Shown: piece by piece, positions 52,890 through 64,000 of the stretch | How the letters are laid out: each line of letters starts with the position of its first letter | Numbering within the stretch: position 1 is the first letter of the stretch | From: Peronospora farinosa | Lineage: Eukaryota > Oomycota > Peronosporomycetes > Peronosporales > Peronosporaceae | DNA: 64,000 nt | Assembly (NCBI GenBank): GCA_947646735.1 | Contig: CANTFK010000077.1 | Location: forward strand, 124,001 to 188,000 | Direction: 5' to 3' | The notes under the pieces: model-generated | Seen by the model: the letters and a program-made list of their open reading frames with translations, nothing else | What the model was told of the DNA's origin: nothing | The model's database searches: none | Made by a program: the position numbers and the translations under genes

Positions 52890-55850
52890 AATCGAGGCGC
52901 ATAATCAAAGCGCAACGTCGCCAGCTTAAGCGGATCGAGTGCCTTCGTAAGCAAAGCGATGAGCACTATCTCCGATCTCACATACTACGCAAGTACCTCT
53001 GACGCCGCGACGAGCTCGGCTTTCATTGTTAAATGGAGTCTCCGCTTTGTTTCTTGGTGCTCCATACGACTGAAATAACGTTCAGAAGCATATTGCCGGC
53101 GGCCATGAACTTCATTTCGCTCTTTCCGCAGCAGAGTCAAAGTCGCTTGAGACTCGAGGCTGATCAACACGGAACCATCGTCGCTCGCCTTCATGCCAAT
53201 ATTCATCGTCTTCGTTCCCTTGAGGTAGCGAGCCACCCGCTTGGCGAGCTTCCAATTGTGGACCCGTGGTTGTCGCGTCTGTCGCATCATCTTGTGAACG
53301 CAAGTCTGGTCGCGTGCACTGTGTCATTCAAAGCAGATACCCGACGAGCGACTGAAAGTCCTCAATCACTGGCGCTCCATTTTTACTTGTGGTCGCGTGA
53401 ACTGCGCTACCCGAAGCAGAGACACGACGAGCGACTGAAAGTCCTGTATCGTCGGAGCTTCATTCATACTCGTGGCCTCGAGCAACGCGCTGTCAATGGC
53501 TGCACTTCATAGCAGTTGGCACCGATTAACGCTATTGTCGAGTTGGCGTCCGGAGCCAATGTTCGCGCATTAAGTCGCTGATCACCTCCTCCTTGTACAG
53601 ATCGTAGCCGTCGTCGTCGAGTACCTAAAAAATTACTCACGCGGCCGAGGTCCTTGATCGACAGGCTCGTGAGGCTGGCGAAGAATCGATAACCGTAGCT
53701 GTGCCGGTGTCAATGGCAAGTAGGTCGTCGACGTAGAGCCCACCAAGAAAAAATTCTTCCTGTCACGCTATCAGTGAAGCCACGCACCTGTTAAATTTCG
53801 CGCTGAAAAGCCTTGCATGCAGGAGATGCATCCAGAGTCATCCGGCATGCTTGAGGCCGTACAAACGCTTTCGAAGCTTGAGTACCAGCTCTTTCGTGCT
53901 TGCCGCACCAAGAATCTTCAGCATCGCTTCATAGACGTCCATGACTTGCGGCAACTGGAGAAGTATCTTCAAGTGAAATTCATTGTCCGCCTTCACATAC
54001 ACATTCGGTTTGTCGCCATGCTTAGTGGGTACTCACCATATCACCGTGACTAGTGGGTACTCACCATGGCGCCGCAGATCCAGAAGCTTCTTCACGGTGG
54101 ACATGTCTATGATTGCCGCAAAGGTGGAAGCTCGTATCCGCACGCAACAAGTCGAGCCTTAAGTCGCTCGAGGTCCTCATGCGTAACATTTTTCGTCTTA
54201 AATACTTACTTAGTGTGTAGTGCGATGCTGCTGGCGGCCGCTTGATCAAGCGCCACACTACGTTGTCTCTAAGCGCTTCGAGATCTTCACGCATGGCTGT
54301 GGTGGAGTGGGCTCTCAAACTGTATGATGAGATCCGAAACCACTCACTGTGCTGGACTGCCGACTGCCTGAGGGGGTACCCCGATGCCGCGTAAAGACCT
54401 TCTCTCACCTTGTAAACCCGTCGGCTAGCGATTGCACTCTTCAAAAGACTTGGGTGAAGTTGTAGACGTCTGCAATGAAAGAGGTATACCTGGGGGGCCT
54501 CGAGTGGGTATGCTTCACTCGGTGGGACGGTAGGTGGCCACTCAATCAAACTTGTCGAGAGTGAGCTTAGAGCCAAATTCTATAGGTAGCTTGTCGTCCC
54601 TGTCCTTTTCCTTATTGTTTTAGGGGTATTAACCACCTGACCTTTACTTTGCTCCCGGACCGTGAGGTAAGGGAGACCGCTTCCGATAGCGGGTCTGGGG
54701 GGGTGTTGATACTCGAACGAGCTCAAAGGCCAAATATATTCTGGATTCCTAATCGCATTTGAACTTAGCCACGCAATTGTTTTCATCGGGGGGCCAATAT
54801 GTATCCCTTCCCGGGACAGGTGGGTCGCTTATGGCAAGTTCTTTTAGAACGACGGAGTCGTGCCACGTAGATCGCAAATTGATTAGTATTTATTATAGTC
54901 CTATCCTTTTAATTTCTCTACTCTATCCTTGCCTGAAGCCCTGATTCCTTGTGCCCACTGGTATGATCCTTATGTTGACTGGTTAGGAGTGGCTGAACAT
55001 CGAGAAACCTAGGTCTATCGATTAGGGACCGGGTCAACCAATGAGGGACCGGATCTACCAATGAGAGACCGGGCCTTCCAAAGGGGTCCATAATCAACTC
55101 CCTTCGGGGAACCAGTAAACCAGTATTCTGAAAACTGACTTCTCCTGCAAATTGTTCTCCGCCAATACTCGCTTCCCCTCGAGTCCCCTGTCTCTCTGGT
55201 CTCTTCTCCCAGATACACGGACCTTTATACTCCGAATCCAAGTGGCTTCTGGGATCTCCATAGCACTTCACCACATGGCTTTATACCAGCCTTCGCGTAT
55301 GCTACTGCGTATTGCTTTCGTATAAAATTATGGATCGCGCTCGAGACACTGCACTGACGCCACGTGCTAGCCTCTATCGAACTTCGGATGCCTGCGCGTG
55401 CTCCGTCGCGCTTCATGTTCTGTGTGCTGCAAGCGTCCATGACTTCGGCTACTTCTTTCCGCAATCGGACTGTCAAAGTCGGAACTGCGTATGCTGGCGT
55501 CATACTTGCCGTCCCCCACTGTCACAGGTGCTTAATTTTCGTAGTCGAGCGTGATCTGTAGCTGTATGTTCTGCGCATCGCTGATCGTCTCAATGCCCTT
55601 CACGTGCTGTGTGACCATGTCCTTGTGTTTTTTCGGAAAGAACACTATGTAAATTTTGTTTAAATCGCTGTGTCCGATGATGACGCCGACTTGCGATCGC
55701 TTTGCCATTCAAATTCTTGTGCAGGTCGCGGTTGACGAAGCAGAGAGGGCCGAAGCTACGAGTGTCTTGCAAGTCAGGCGCGTGCTTTGTCAGCACCTCT
55801 AGTGGTGACGCGCTTCGTTCATGAACTTGTTGGGCTGAGTAATGGGCCAC
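52890..55850 (-). pseudogene. Copia element 2, degenerate (interrupted by solo LTR)
   Basis: Read on the minus strand: the integrase C-terminal part (SAQQVHERSASPLEVLTKHA, 55850-55750), the linker before reverse transcriptase (SSIREGWYKAM ending at 55276), then after the solo LTR a matching continuation (AMREDLEALRDNVVWRLIKR, 54299-54240). Reverse transcriptase follows (KELVLKLRKRLYGLKHAG near 53890; GLYVDDLLAIDTGT near 53740-53700), then RNase H (WKLAKRVARYLKGTKTMNIG, 52985-53290). Many stops and frame changes occur, and no LTRs of its own were found. It differs in sequence from Copia 1, so it is a separate family or an older copy. Confidence 0.75.
54298..55275. repeat. candidate solo LTR inside Copia 2
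   Basis: A 978-bp insertion with TGTGGTG at the left end and CACCACA at the right end, flanked by the 4-bp duplication TGGC (54294-54297 and 55276-55279). Removing it together with one TGGC restores the Copia reading from WYKAM to REDLEAL in frame. No internal retroelement genes are present, so it is best read as a solo LTR left by LTR-LTR recombination. It contains three imperfect 20-bp units (agggaccgggtcaaccaatg type) at 55024-55080. Confidence 0.7.
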
Positions 55851-57040
55851 ATTTCATATGTAACATTAATAGGAATAAACAGTTACATTTGAAGGCAAAT
55901 GTTGTGCCCGAATAGCGGGCACAGCGTGGTAAGTTATTTGTGGCTTATGATTGGGTTTTAAAGACGCAATAAGGACCAATGATAAATTAATCTGAAAGTG
56001 TGTGGTTCCCAAAAGGCGGAAACACTTTCGTAATTGTTACAACTTAAAATTTTTTGTAGTTAGTACGATTAAAACAAAAATGTAGTATCGAATTTAAATG
56101 TACTAAATACCTGTTACTTAGGCTTGAGTCTTCCTCGAGCGCACGTGTGAGCTAGTGAAGGTACGTTCTAGCCTTGTTACTTTTCCTGTCAACACTATCT
56201 TCAACGTCACTATAACGAGACCACGTCTAATTTCCTATAGCGTCCGTCTATTCCACCCATTGCCATCTGATGGTACGACGTGGCGATCTCGCCGCCTCGT
56301 CTTATCTGGGAAAGTTTCCACTCCATTATCCAATCAAATGGTGTCGTATCTTACGTGTAACACAATACAGAGCTCTCTTTGATAAGTTCTGGATACGGAA
56401 GACGACAATACTCATAAAGTAGCAGGTTATAACTTATCGGGCTTTGTGTATTGTACATAAGAGAAACAAAATAATATAAAGCAAACCTGAGCAACCAAAT
56501 CACTCCCCCTTGAACAAGAACGAGATTCTGAAAGCGGTAAGTGAGGCACAGAAGGAGGGTGAAAATAGTGAAGATGTGGCCACAATCGCAGACAAGTTCA
56601 CCAGAATTAAAAAGGTTAACCTACCTGTTCCCTGCCTGATATAATCCAGAAAGGTCACCAAGCTGCTTATGGAGCCCTCCCACGACCAATAACTTGATAT
56701 TCGCAACGCACTCACACCCAAGCTACCCTTGACGTGTGGTTTAAGTAGCTTTTCTCTTCTAAATTACAAGCAAAATACTACTTTTATAAAATTATATTGT
56801 CTTGGCTGATTATAACTTATAGCTTATTAATTAGCAACCATGGGACGAGCTCGGTGAATGCAACATTTAATAACCTACTGGAGATTATAACTTATCGAGA
56901 GATAACTTATTAGAGGGAAGTTTGTAACATGAAAAACCTTGCCAACCTGTCAGATACGGTAGTTTCTAACTAATACAACAATCATCACTACTTCAAAACG
57001 AATATAAAGGATTCGAGTTTACAGAGCGAAAACAAGTGCA
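55851..57040. other. AT-rich stretch, no gene seen
   Basis: AT-rich DNA with no supported feature on either strand. Confidence 0.4.
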
Positions 57041-58200
57041 TCACTAATTATGGCTACCAACAACGTCGATGTGTTGATGTGCACACAAAGCTTTGAGGAA
57101 ATCATCGACGACGAATGGTCATTATCAAAGCTCTAGTTTTGGGGTTAACCAAGCCCAACATCAGCCTTTTTGTCATATCAACGTTACCCACACTAGATGT
57201 GCACGAGCACCACTCCTGCAGCGACTTGGCTTCTCAATATAGACGATTTGGGCAGGGCTCATACATACATCACAATTTCGCTGCAAAGTAAGATGAAACA
57301 ACAATCCATTTTGAAATCAGATCTGTCGACAGACTCAGTTCTTGACGTCCGGCCACTTAGCAAGATTATTCACCATTCACCAACAACAATAGCTAGGTAG
57401 GGCAGAGAATGGTAAAAGCATTTATGACCTTAACGCAAATGAGCTGCTAGTTCGGAGCCCACGGGCCAGCTTCAAACCAGCGAAGGAGGGCAATATTATA
57501 TAGCAAAAGTCATCGAGCTCAAGACCAAATTTGTAGAACAACGAGTGTCCCCACGCGAAAAACAGTAACAACTTGGGAACGACAAAAAGTACCTTTGTAA
57601 GGAAGCTCCACAGCCGCGAGAGAAGGTAAAGTTACAGTTTTAAGGTTGAAAACGTACGTCTTGTTAAGCATCACAAAGCCAGAAGATGGAGACTGAGCAA
57701 AATGAAGCTCAACAAAGCCAGAGTTCTCGGAATCACGCAGGAAGAAATGAGCTTTTTTAAAAAGAGCCTATAGAATACTATTAAGAGCGAAAGCAGCCCT
57801 GAAGACTCACGAAGTAGTAAAAGTTGAGTTGCAGCAAAAGCTTGAGCATGAACATGACGTCAATTAAGCCGAAATCATGCCACTGTGGCTGCAGCTCTGC
57901 GTGAACTGTTTGAAAAATCCGACCAGTAGTGACGTTTAATGGAAGTCACGCAGATGGAATGCAAAAGACTTGACAAAACTACAGCGACATCTTTGCTATT
58001 CAAACAGCAAAGCAAACTATCAACCGTCAATGTGGGAGCAGCCTGAAAGACGTCAAGGACAACCGCACACGAGAATTCGGACAAGTTGTGATTAAGCTGC
58101 TCGTAACCCTTACTATGTCTCCTGTTAGCTACGGTGGCGTTCCGTTCCGACTACTGCTTGACAATGGTGTCTCGGTACAATTTTCATCTGCTAAGAAGTA
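57041..58200 (+). pseudogene. possible gag/protease remnant of an LTR retroelement
   Basis: Short coding-like frames in series end in a protease-like motif (SYGGVPFRLLLDNGVSVQFS at about 58130-58190), where the usual Asp-Ser/Thr-Gly triad reads Asp-Asn-Gly. No reverse transcriptase follows. This is a weak call based mainly on the final motif. Confidence 0.3.
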
Positions 58201-59225
58201 GGTAGTCCTAGTCTTAATGACTGCTTGCAAAAGCGGTCCGCCAACCTATTTTGCGACCACCAAAGCGGTGTGTACGTCGCGAGGAAGCCGCCTGTCGTAG
58301 TTTCCTCTTTTTAACGTCCGCCGTCGGACTTGGAGTGCGATCGTCAAAGCGATGACGTATACCACCAGCCGTAGTAGCTTTCCCGGGTAAGCCGACCGCA
58401 CGCTCAGTGGTTGCGCGAGATGCATGCTCGAGACAGTACCCCACCAACTTCGGCTACCAATTTTTAGTGAAAGGGAGGTGCGCGTGATGAGGACTGAGGC
58501 TTCGGCTGACTGGAGATTGACTACAAAAGTTTGCGAAATGATGCAGATGATCGTGTAAATTAGCTGGAGATCAAAGTTAATGTGCTTTTGCGCTGCGAAT
58601 TGCAACGAAATCACAAATGTGCTGATCTCTACCAAAAGCACAACAGAAGATACCTCGCGACATTTCAAAATGAGCTACTTCCGGCCTTACTACGGCAAGC
58701 ACATTATGTAGAATTTGATAACACCTCCGACATTCAAAAGCTGCGTGCATCCAACTAAAAGACTCAATGAAGCTTGATTGAACCCGAAGGAGCCAAAACA
58801 AAAAAGTGGCGAGAGACAAGGAAGTGGGGAGCTCCAGCTCATGCAGCAAGCAGCAAGCAGCAGATATTGCAGGCAAATAGCTCATGGCTGTTGATGCTAA
58901 AACATAGTCTTTGAGACGCCATTTACCGTCTTAAACAACATTACATACAAAGTGCTACTTAAAAAGCTTTGGTCTATACTTAGCCACATCTCTCAAACCT
59001 TTAAAGCCATCAACGTACCAAGGGTCGCTTCTTTCTTACTTCATTCCTACTCTGATGAAAAAAAACCTTGAATGAGGTTAAATCCACATCTACTTGATTT
59101 TAGTAATCTCCATACAAAACCTTATATATATTTTTAATCTGAGGCTACGAAGCGACAGTTCAGATCTTGCAACGTTTCAAGCTTCCAGTGATCGTAATTA
59201 ATCGAGAAGAAAAAGACTTGGAAGA
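58201..59225. other. intergenic, upstream of SDHA
   Basis: No supported gene. A minus-strand frame at 58246-58668 is long but has no recognisable content. A core initiator-like TCATTCC is at 59041-59047, about 180 bp before the SDHA start. A short gcagcaa repeat is near 58842-58862. Confidence 0.4.
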
Positions 59226-61251
59226 ATGATGCACTCGACGCAGATACAGCAGACGCTAGTAAAGAAGGTACTAGCTCACTCTTGTACCACACGTGGCTTT
59301 GCAATACGTAGTTCCAAGCCATTATCTGGTGTTGATACGGCAGCACTTACATCCAAATACACAGTAGTCGATCATGAATACGATGCTGTCGTCGTTGGTG
59401 CTGGTGGTGCTGGTCTACGTGCAGCCATGGGTTGCGCTGAAGCAGGACTAAAGACGGCGTGTATTTCGAAGCTTTTTCCTACACGTTCGCATACTGTTGC
59501 AGCTCAAGGAGGTATTAATGCAGCACTAGGGAACATGTCTATCGATGATTGGCGATGGCATATGTATGATACTGTCAAGGGAAGTGATTGGCTGGGAGAT
59601 CAAGATGCTATTCATTATATGTGTCGAGAGGTACGCTGGTTGCAAATGATTGTGTCTAGTTGATGTAACAGTGATGTAAACTAGAGGTTTTCTTGTTTTT
59701 GTATGTTTACGGTAGGCCCCTGAAGCCGTGCGTGAACTTGAAGATTTTGGGCTACCTTTCTCTCGTACGGAAGAAGGCAAGATTTATCAACGTCCATTTG
59801 GTGGACAGAGTCTCGAGTTTGGAAAAGGTGGTCAAGCACGTCGTACTGCCTGTGCTGCTGATCGTACGGGTCATGCAATGCTGCATACACTCTATGGTCG
59901 TTCTTTGGCCTTTGATACGTCGTATTTTATTGAATACTTTGCTCTGGATCTCATAATGAATGACGCGGGAGAGTGTGTGGGTGTTATGGCCTTTAATATG
60001 GAAGACGGAACATTCCATCGCTTTCATACAAACAATACGGTACTAGCCACGGGTGGCTACGGACGTGCCTATTTCTCGTGCACGTCGGCACACACGTGTA
60101 CAGGTGACGGCACTGCCATGGCTTTACGTGCTGGCATCCCACTACAAGACCCTGAATTTGTGCAGTTCCACCCCACAGGAATCTATGGTGCTGGCTGTTT
60201 GATTACGGAGGGATCACGCGGTGAAGGAGGTATTTTACGGAACTCGGAGGGCGAGCGCTTTATGGAACGTTATGCCCCTACGGCTAAGGATTTGGCTTCG
60301 CGTGATGTCGTGTCACGTGCCATGACCATGGAGATCCGTGAGGGTCGTGGTGTGGGCAAGAATCAGGACCACATCTTTTTGCATTTGGACCACCTGCCAC
60401 CTGAGCTTCTGCACGAACGTCTGCCGGGTATATCGGAGACTGCTGCTATTTTTGCTGGTGTGGACGTGACTAAGGAGCCCATCCCGGTACTTCCTACTGT
60501 GCACTACAACATGGGTGGTATCGCTACGAACTACTTGGGTGAGGTCGTTATGCCTGACGTTGACGGTTTGCCGGAGCCCGGTAAGCTGTACCCGGACAAG
60601 GTTGTGCCCGGTCTGTTTGCAGCTGGTGAGGCAGCTTGTGCGTCGGTGCACGGCGCTAACCGTTTGGGTGCCAACTCACTGTTGGATCTAGTGGTGTTTG
60701 GGCGTGCCTGCGCTCATCGCATTGCTGAACTGACAAAACCTGGCGAGGCAAAGCGCCCGATGCCCAAGGACGGCGGGCTGAAGGCCATTGAAGATGTTGA
60801 CAGGCTGCGTTACGCCGACGGAAGTATCTCCACGGCCGAGCTGCGCCTGGAAATGCAGAAGACGATGCAGGAAGACGCGGCCGTATACCGCACGCAAGAT
60901 TCGCTGGCCGCTGGCAAGGAGAAGATTGACGCAGTAGTGCCTAAGTTCAACGATATCAAGGTGACGGATCGCTCGCTTATTTGGAACACGGACCTGATGG
61001 AGACGCTGGAGCTACGCAACCTGCTGGCGTGCGCAGCGTGCACCATGCACGGCGCTGAGGCCCGTAAGGAATCTCGTGGTGCCCATGCTCACGAGGACTA
61101 TACGGAGCGTGACGACGCCAACTGGATGATGCACACTGTCGCCTACCACAATGAAGATGGCAAGACGCACATCGCTTACCGTGCGGTGCAAGACCAGACG
61201 CTGGACGAGAACGAGTGCAAGCATGTCCCGCCCTTCGCGCGTGTCTACTAA
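59226..61251 (+). CDS. SDHA: Succinate dehydrogenase flavoprotein subunit (complex II, SDHA)
   Basis: This is the catalytic subunit of complex II in the mitochondrial inner membrane; it oxidises succinate to fumarate in the TCA cycle. Exon 1 is 59226-59630, an 85-bp GT-AG intron spans 59631-59715 (gtacgc...cggtag), and exon 2 is 59716-61251, giving 646 residues, normal for the family. A presequence ([20 protein letters not shown]) is followed by the FAD dinucleotide-binding motif [20 protein letters not shown]. The covalent FAD attachment site [17 protein letters not shown] is present (His in RSH). Further marks are [40 protein letters not shown] and [20 protein letters not shown]. The C-terminal domain is complete ([16 protein letters not shown]). 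There is one intact frame per exon, and I see no lesions. Confidence 0.95.
59631..59715 (+). other. spliceosomal intron of SDHA
   Basis: An 85-bp intron, GTACGC donor and GGTAG acceptor. Removal joins YMCRE to [12 protein letters not shown], matching the conserved family sequence without a gap. Confidence 0.9.
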
Positions 61252-62506
61252 GGTTTTGTCTGGATGGAATATGGGACGGACATATTACATCACACACGCA
61301 ATGTTTATGCAGAAGCTCTGCATAAACTAGTGACGAAACGAAAAAAATAAAATCTACACAATTATCTCGGGCTGTGCAGTACGTGGGTAGACGTTTGAAT
61401 TGAATGCGCTTCAATTGGCGCGGCAGCGTTTACAAAATCTGCGTTAGGGCGTGGTTTTCAAAGTCTAGCCCCCGTCTTGCCGTTCGTTGCCACCACATAG
61501 CAGCATCCATAAGTTGCATAAGCTCATAAGCCGCCATTACTAGTAAGTGGTCATTCACACTGATGATGAAATAGCGGTTCATGAGCTTGTCTACCTTTCA
61601 CGCAAGCAACGAGTCCGGAAAGTTGGTATAAAGTTGCCAGTTTGCCGGCGGAAGGCCCACATCGACAGTTAGCTAGCATGTTTTTCAAAGTAATCATCAT
61701 CGTTGCACAACCACACTGATTGTGACCGCATCTATCGCGACTCCTTTGATACACTTTGCCTTTGCACGGTGCGACATAGACATCGTCATGACCTCTACCA
61801 AGTTTTTCCAGCGCATTGATTGTCTTAGCTATTTTGCCGAGTGCGCCTGCATGTGCTTGTCATGCTAAGTAAGCATTTCATAGACAATACGTTTACTGCT
61901 GCAGGTATTCCATGACTGCATGGAGTGTGCTCACTCATTTCAGCCCCATACTTCGCGTACAGTCCAAGTATGACACAAACGATCGCGGTGTCCACAGACC
62001 AGAGAGAAGTACCGGCTGCTTGCAGTGCTTTGAATCGTTAACATCCTGAACCTCCTTATGTCATGAGATTGAATCTTGACATGTTGCATAGAGGGCTACG
62101 TCGTTTGAGCGCACGTATCGACATTTGACACAGATGCTTCTACCATCATCATCACGGTCTCAAATGAACAAGTTCGAAAAAGTCCAGTCACCAAGCTGAG
62201 GGTGCCGAAAATGCACAATACTTTCGCCTAAGACCCATGTTCCCCTGCTGCTGTTCCTGATTGTGCTTAGTCAGAGTGAGCAATACAACTTGCAGGATTG
62301 ACACCTATACTTCCCAGTTATATATGTGGATGCAAAGGTGACGTGTTTATACTCTGCTTCGCGTCTGGAAATACACTCAAAGCATACTTGGTACTCCATC
62401 TGTGAAATCAATGGTAACGCAACACAAACTGCGGTGATCTCGCCACCTCGAGCCCAAAGGCTTCGAGGCTCAGCGTGGTTGGTTTAAGGACTGCCTGTGA
62501 CGCCAC
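61252..62506. other. intergenic downstream of SDHA
   Basis: Mostly featureless. A 50-codon minus-strand frame at 61430-61582 is listed separately; nothing else is supportable. Confidence 0.4.
61430..61582 (-). CDS. Short unrecognised open frame, doubtful
   Basis: An ATG-started 50-residue frame with protein-like composition (AAYELMQLMDAAMWWQRTAR, then RGLDFENHALTQIL). A possible TAG acceptor lies just upstream on the minus strand. It could be the last exon of an eroded gene. No family was recognised, and it may be chance. Confidence 0.15.
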   Translation of the reverse strand: MNRYFIISVNDHLLVMAAYELMQLMDAAMWWQRTARRGLDFENHALTQIL

Positions 62507-63034
62507 TTGGTCAAACCGCAATCACTCGATGACGACGTTCGAAGACTTGATCACCGCTTTAGCAACGTTCGCTGGGGGGATTACACCGAATGTGGTGGGT
62601 CATTTGTAAACGTGAGCTATGGAAACACGGGTACCACCACTGCGATTTCGCTTCAATCGCAAAACTTATACGCAAGAGAATATCTCGTGTACGGCCTCTG
62701 GACATTGGAACGACGAATCCAGCGAAAATTTGTGGCTCCCGTGTTAGGAAACTCGCACACCGGTTACGAGAAAAGTATCGCGCTCAGCTCGCACACCACC
62801 GCTCAGTTTCTCAGATCGCTGGGCTCTGCTGAAACTTCCAGAAGCAGTGAAATCGACATCACACAACTTTCTTCAGGATGCCAATGCGTCAAGTTCTCAG
62901 TAGTGCAATGTGCGGATAGCAGGCATCGGTTCGCTATTGACGATTTCACAATCTATCCACTACTGGAACGTGAAAATCGTTATACAACATACTTGATCCA
63001 ACCTGCAGGCCTTCGGCTGTATATTCTTAAATAA
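62507..63034 (+). pseudogene. Beta-rich domain fragment (MAM-like?), no start codon
   Basis: A 175-codon open frame without any ATG. The composition is that of an extracellular beta-sandwich: GGSFVNVSYGNTGTTTAISL, LDHRFSNVRWGDYTECG, and near the end CQCVKFSVVQCADSRHRFAI followed by DDFTIYPL. This last piece resembles the closing strand of MAM/jelly-roll domains, where an Ala-Ile-Asp-Asp stretch is common. A TGA precedes it in frame at 62498. It is either an internal exon whose neighbours I cannot see or a fragment of a dead gene for a secreted or surface protein. Confidence 0.3.
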
Positions 63035-64000
63035 GCACTACATCAAGCTCTGGAACCAGCAAATGGCCAAAAAACATGTTCCCAACGTCGAGACGTCTAG
63101 GCAGTTTATGAGTGATACCTATTTGATTGTCACTGCGGCGACTACGATCGCGCTGATGGTACAGCAATGGTAAGCTTGAGAATTAAGGTTTGGGCAAGCA
63201 TTTGTCTCAATCTATGCTTGAAGTTTGGTAAGCCGCTCGTGGGCACCAGCTTTGTATACCTCTACACGAACCTGTCAAAACAATACCACTTTATCATGTC
63301 GCAAGAGTAGCACACTTGTACATAGGATTGCTAAGTATTAGAGACTTCAAATCTCTAGAAAGAGAAGAGAGCTTCCACCCAATTTTACCGCTATCTCAAG
63401 TACGGACATTGGTTTGTCGCAGCATGTACCGTTCATATTATAGATTAAGGCTTTACTATACAGAGTTTATTAGTATAGATAGACATGTTTGTGAAATGCC
63501 TACGTGCGTGTAAAATAAAGCAGATACTAAGGTTGTGGTCGTAAACACGTCGAGACAAAGATGGATATAGGTGAGGATAGAAGCTGATCGATTTCGATGG
63601 GACGATAGTAACTTGGATACAAGACCACTGCGAATTAAAGTTTTTGGTGACGAATAGCTAGAAAGCTAGAAAGCGGTTGCACTGTAGCCCTTGCAAGTCT
63701 CAGCAATGCTACTTCACCACCGTAAATGCATTGTGCGCACGCAAACGCACGCCCACTCTTTTGTAAGGCTACGAGAGCAACATATGCGAAATATTCAGCT
63801 CCCACGAGCTGTGCCAATGATCTCGTCCCTCAAGGGACAGAGACGCGAATGGTACAGTTTGCAGATTCGAAGATCAATGTGTAACTGTGAATGGGCTGGA
63901 CCCCAACCATGTGCGTAACGAACGGCGACTGTCGTAGCGTTGAGTCCAAGGCCACCTCAAAGAGAAAAACTGAACCTTCTCGCACTCTTTTACCGATTCT
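63035..64000. other. no supported gene to window end
   Basis: Short open frames on both strands with no recognisable domain. The window ends in non-coding-looking sequence. Confidence 0.4.

Larger units (their letters stand above)
51101..52890. other. non-genic stretch with simple repeats
   Basis: No supported gene. A short plus-strand open segment at about 51243-51380 (LLEVADALELVDTGHYINQG) looks protein-like but is isolated. The 5' LTR of Copia 1 should lie here but I could not delimit it. Two repeat features inside are listed separately. Confidence 0.35.

Noticed and set aside
58246..58668. 140-residue minus-strand frame
   Set aside because: No recognisable domain, no promoter motif, and it lies in transposon-derived or featureless DNA.
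22731..64000. CRISPR array, prophage, bacterial operon or integron
   Set aside because: The genes, introns and retrotransposons are eukaryotic; the repeats are minisatellites and LTRs without spacer structure.
1..64000. tRNA or rRNA genes
   Set aside because: I saw no cloverleaf with A/B boxes or rRNA core sequence on either strand; a covariance-model scan could overrule this reading by eye.

Overview
The window is nuclear DNA from an oomycete, most likely a Peronosporales species (Phytophthora or downy mildew). I infer this from short GT-AG introns of 74-85 bp, compact gene spacing, matches to the oomycete initiator consensus (TCATTYYNCAWTTT) upstream of several genes, and oomycete-style chromodomain Ty3/Gypsy and Ty1/Copia retrotransposons. 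I do not name a species.

Layout. (1) 1-5.2 kb: two tandem genes for fusion proteins with a DEP-like/PH-like N-terminus and a glutathione-peroxidase C-terminus. The first has a frameshift in a charged repeat; the second has lost catalytic residues. They are followed by a mitochondrial 2-oxoglutarate/malate carrier on the minus strand. (2) 5.7-10 kb: decayed DNA with a LINE C-terminal remnant and a broken tyrosine-kinase-like kinase. (3) 10.3-18.3 kb: a dense gene block with a heat-shock factor, BioF (biotin synthesis, ending in the peroxisomal signal SKL), a membrane ankyrin protein, an unrecognised conserved-looking protein, mitochondrial ribosomal protein mL46 and a PX-domain protein. (4) 21-22 kb: an MDR-family oxidoreductase. 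(5) 22.7-27.5 kb: a decayed Ty3/Gypsy element with LTRs that carry a 12-bp minisatellite. (6) 30.4-51.2 kb: two nearly identical 8.2-kb chromodomain Gypsy elements in inverted orientation (A plus, B minus), around and inside a Ty1/Copia element. (7) 52.9-55.9 kb: a second decayed Copia, interrupted by a candidate 978-bp solo LTR. (8) 59.2-61.3 kb: succinate dehydrogenase flavoprotein subunit with one intron. The rest is decayed or featureless.

The main observation is structural. The target-site duplications of Gypsy A and B are exchanged (A: gggtt on the left, aaatg on the right; B: aaccc on the left, cattt on the right), and the Copia coding sequence stops at the right edge of B and resumes, on the opposite strand, at the right edge of A. 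The 2.55-kb segment between the elements is therefore inverted relative to the insertion-time order, either by ectopic recombination between the two inverted elements or by an assembly flip. Both Gypsy copies also carry an antisense reading frame between the integrase/chromodomain and the 3' LTR that I do not recognise. It partly overprints the chromodomain and is the best candidate here for something undescribed.
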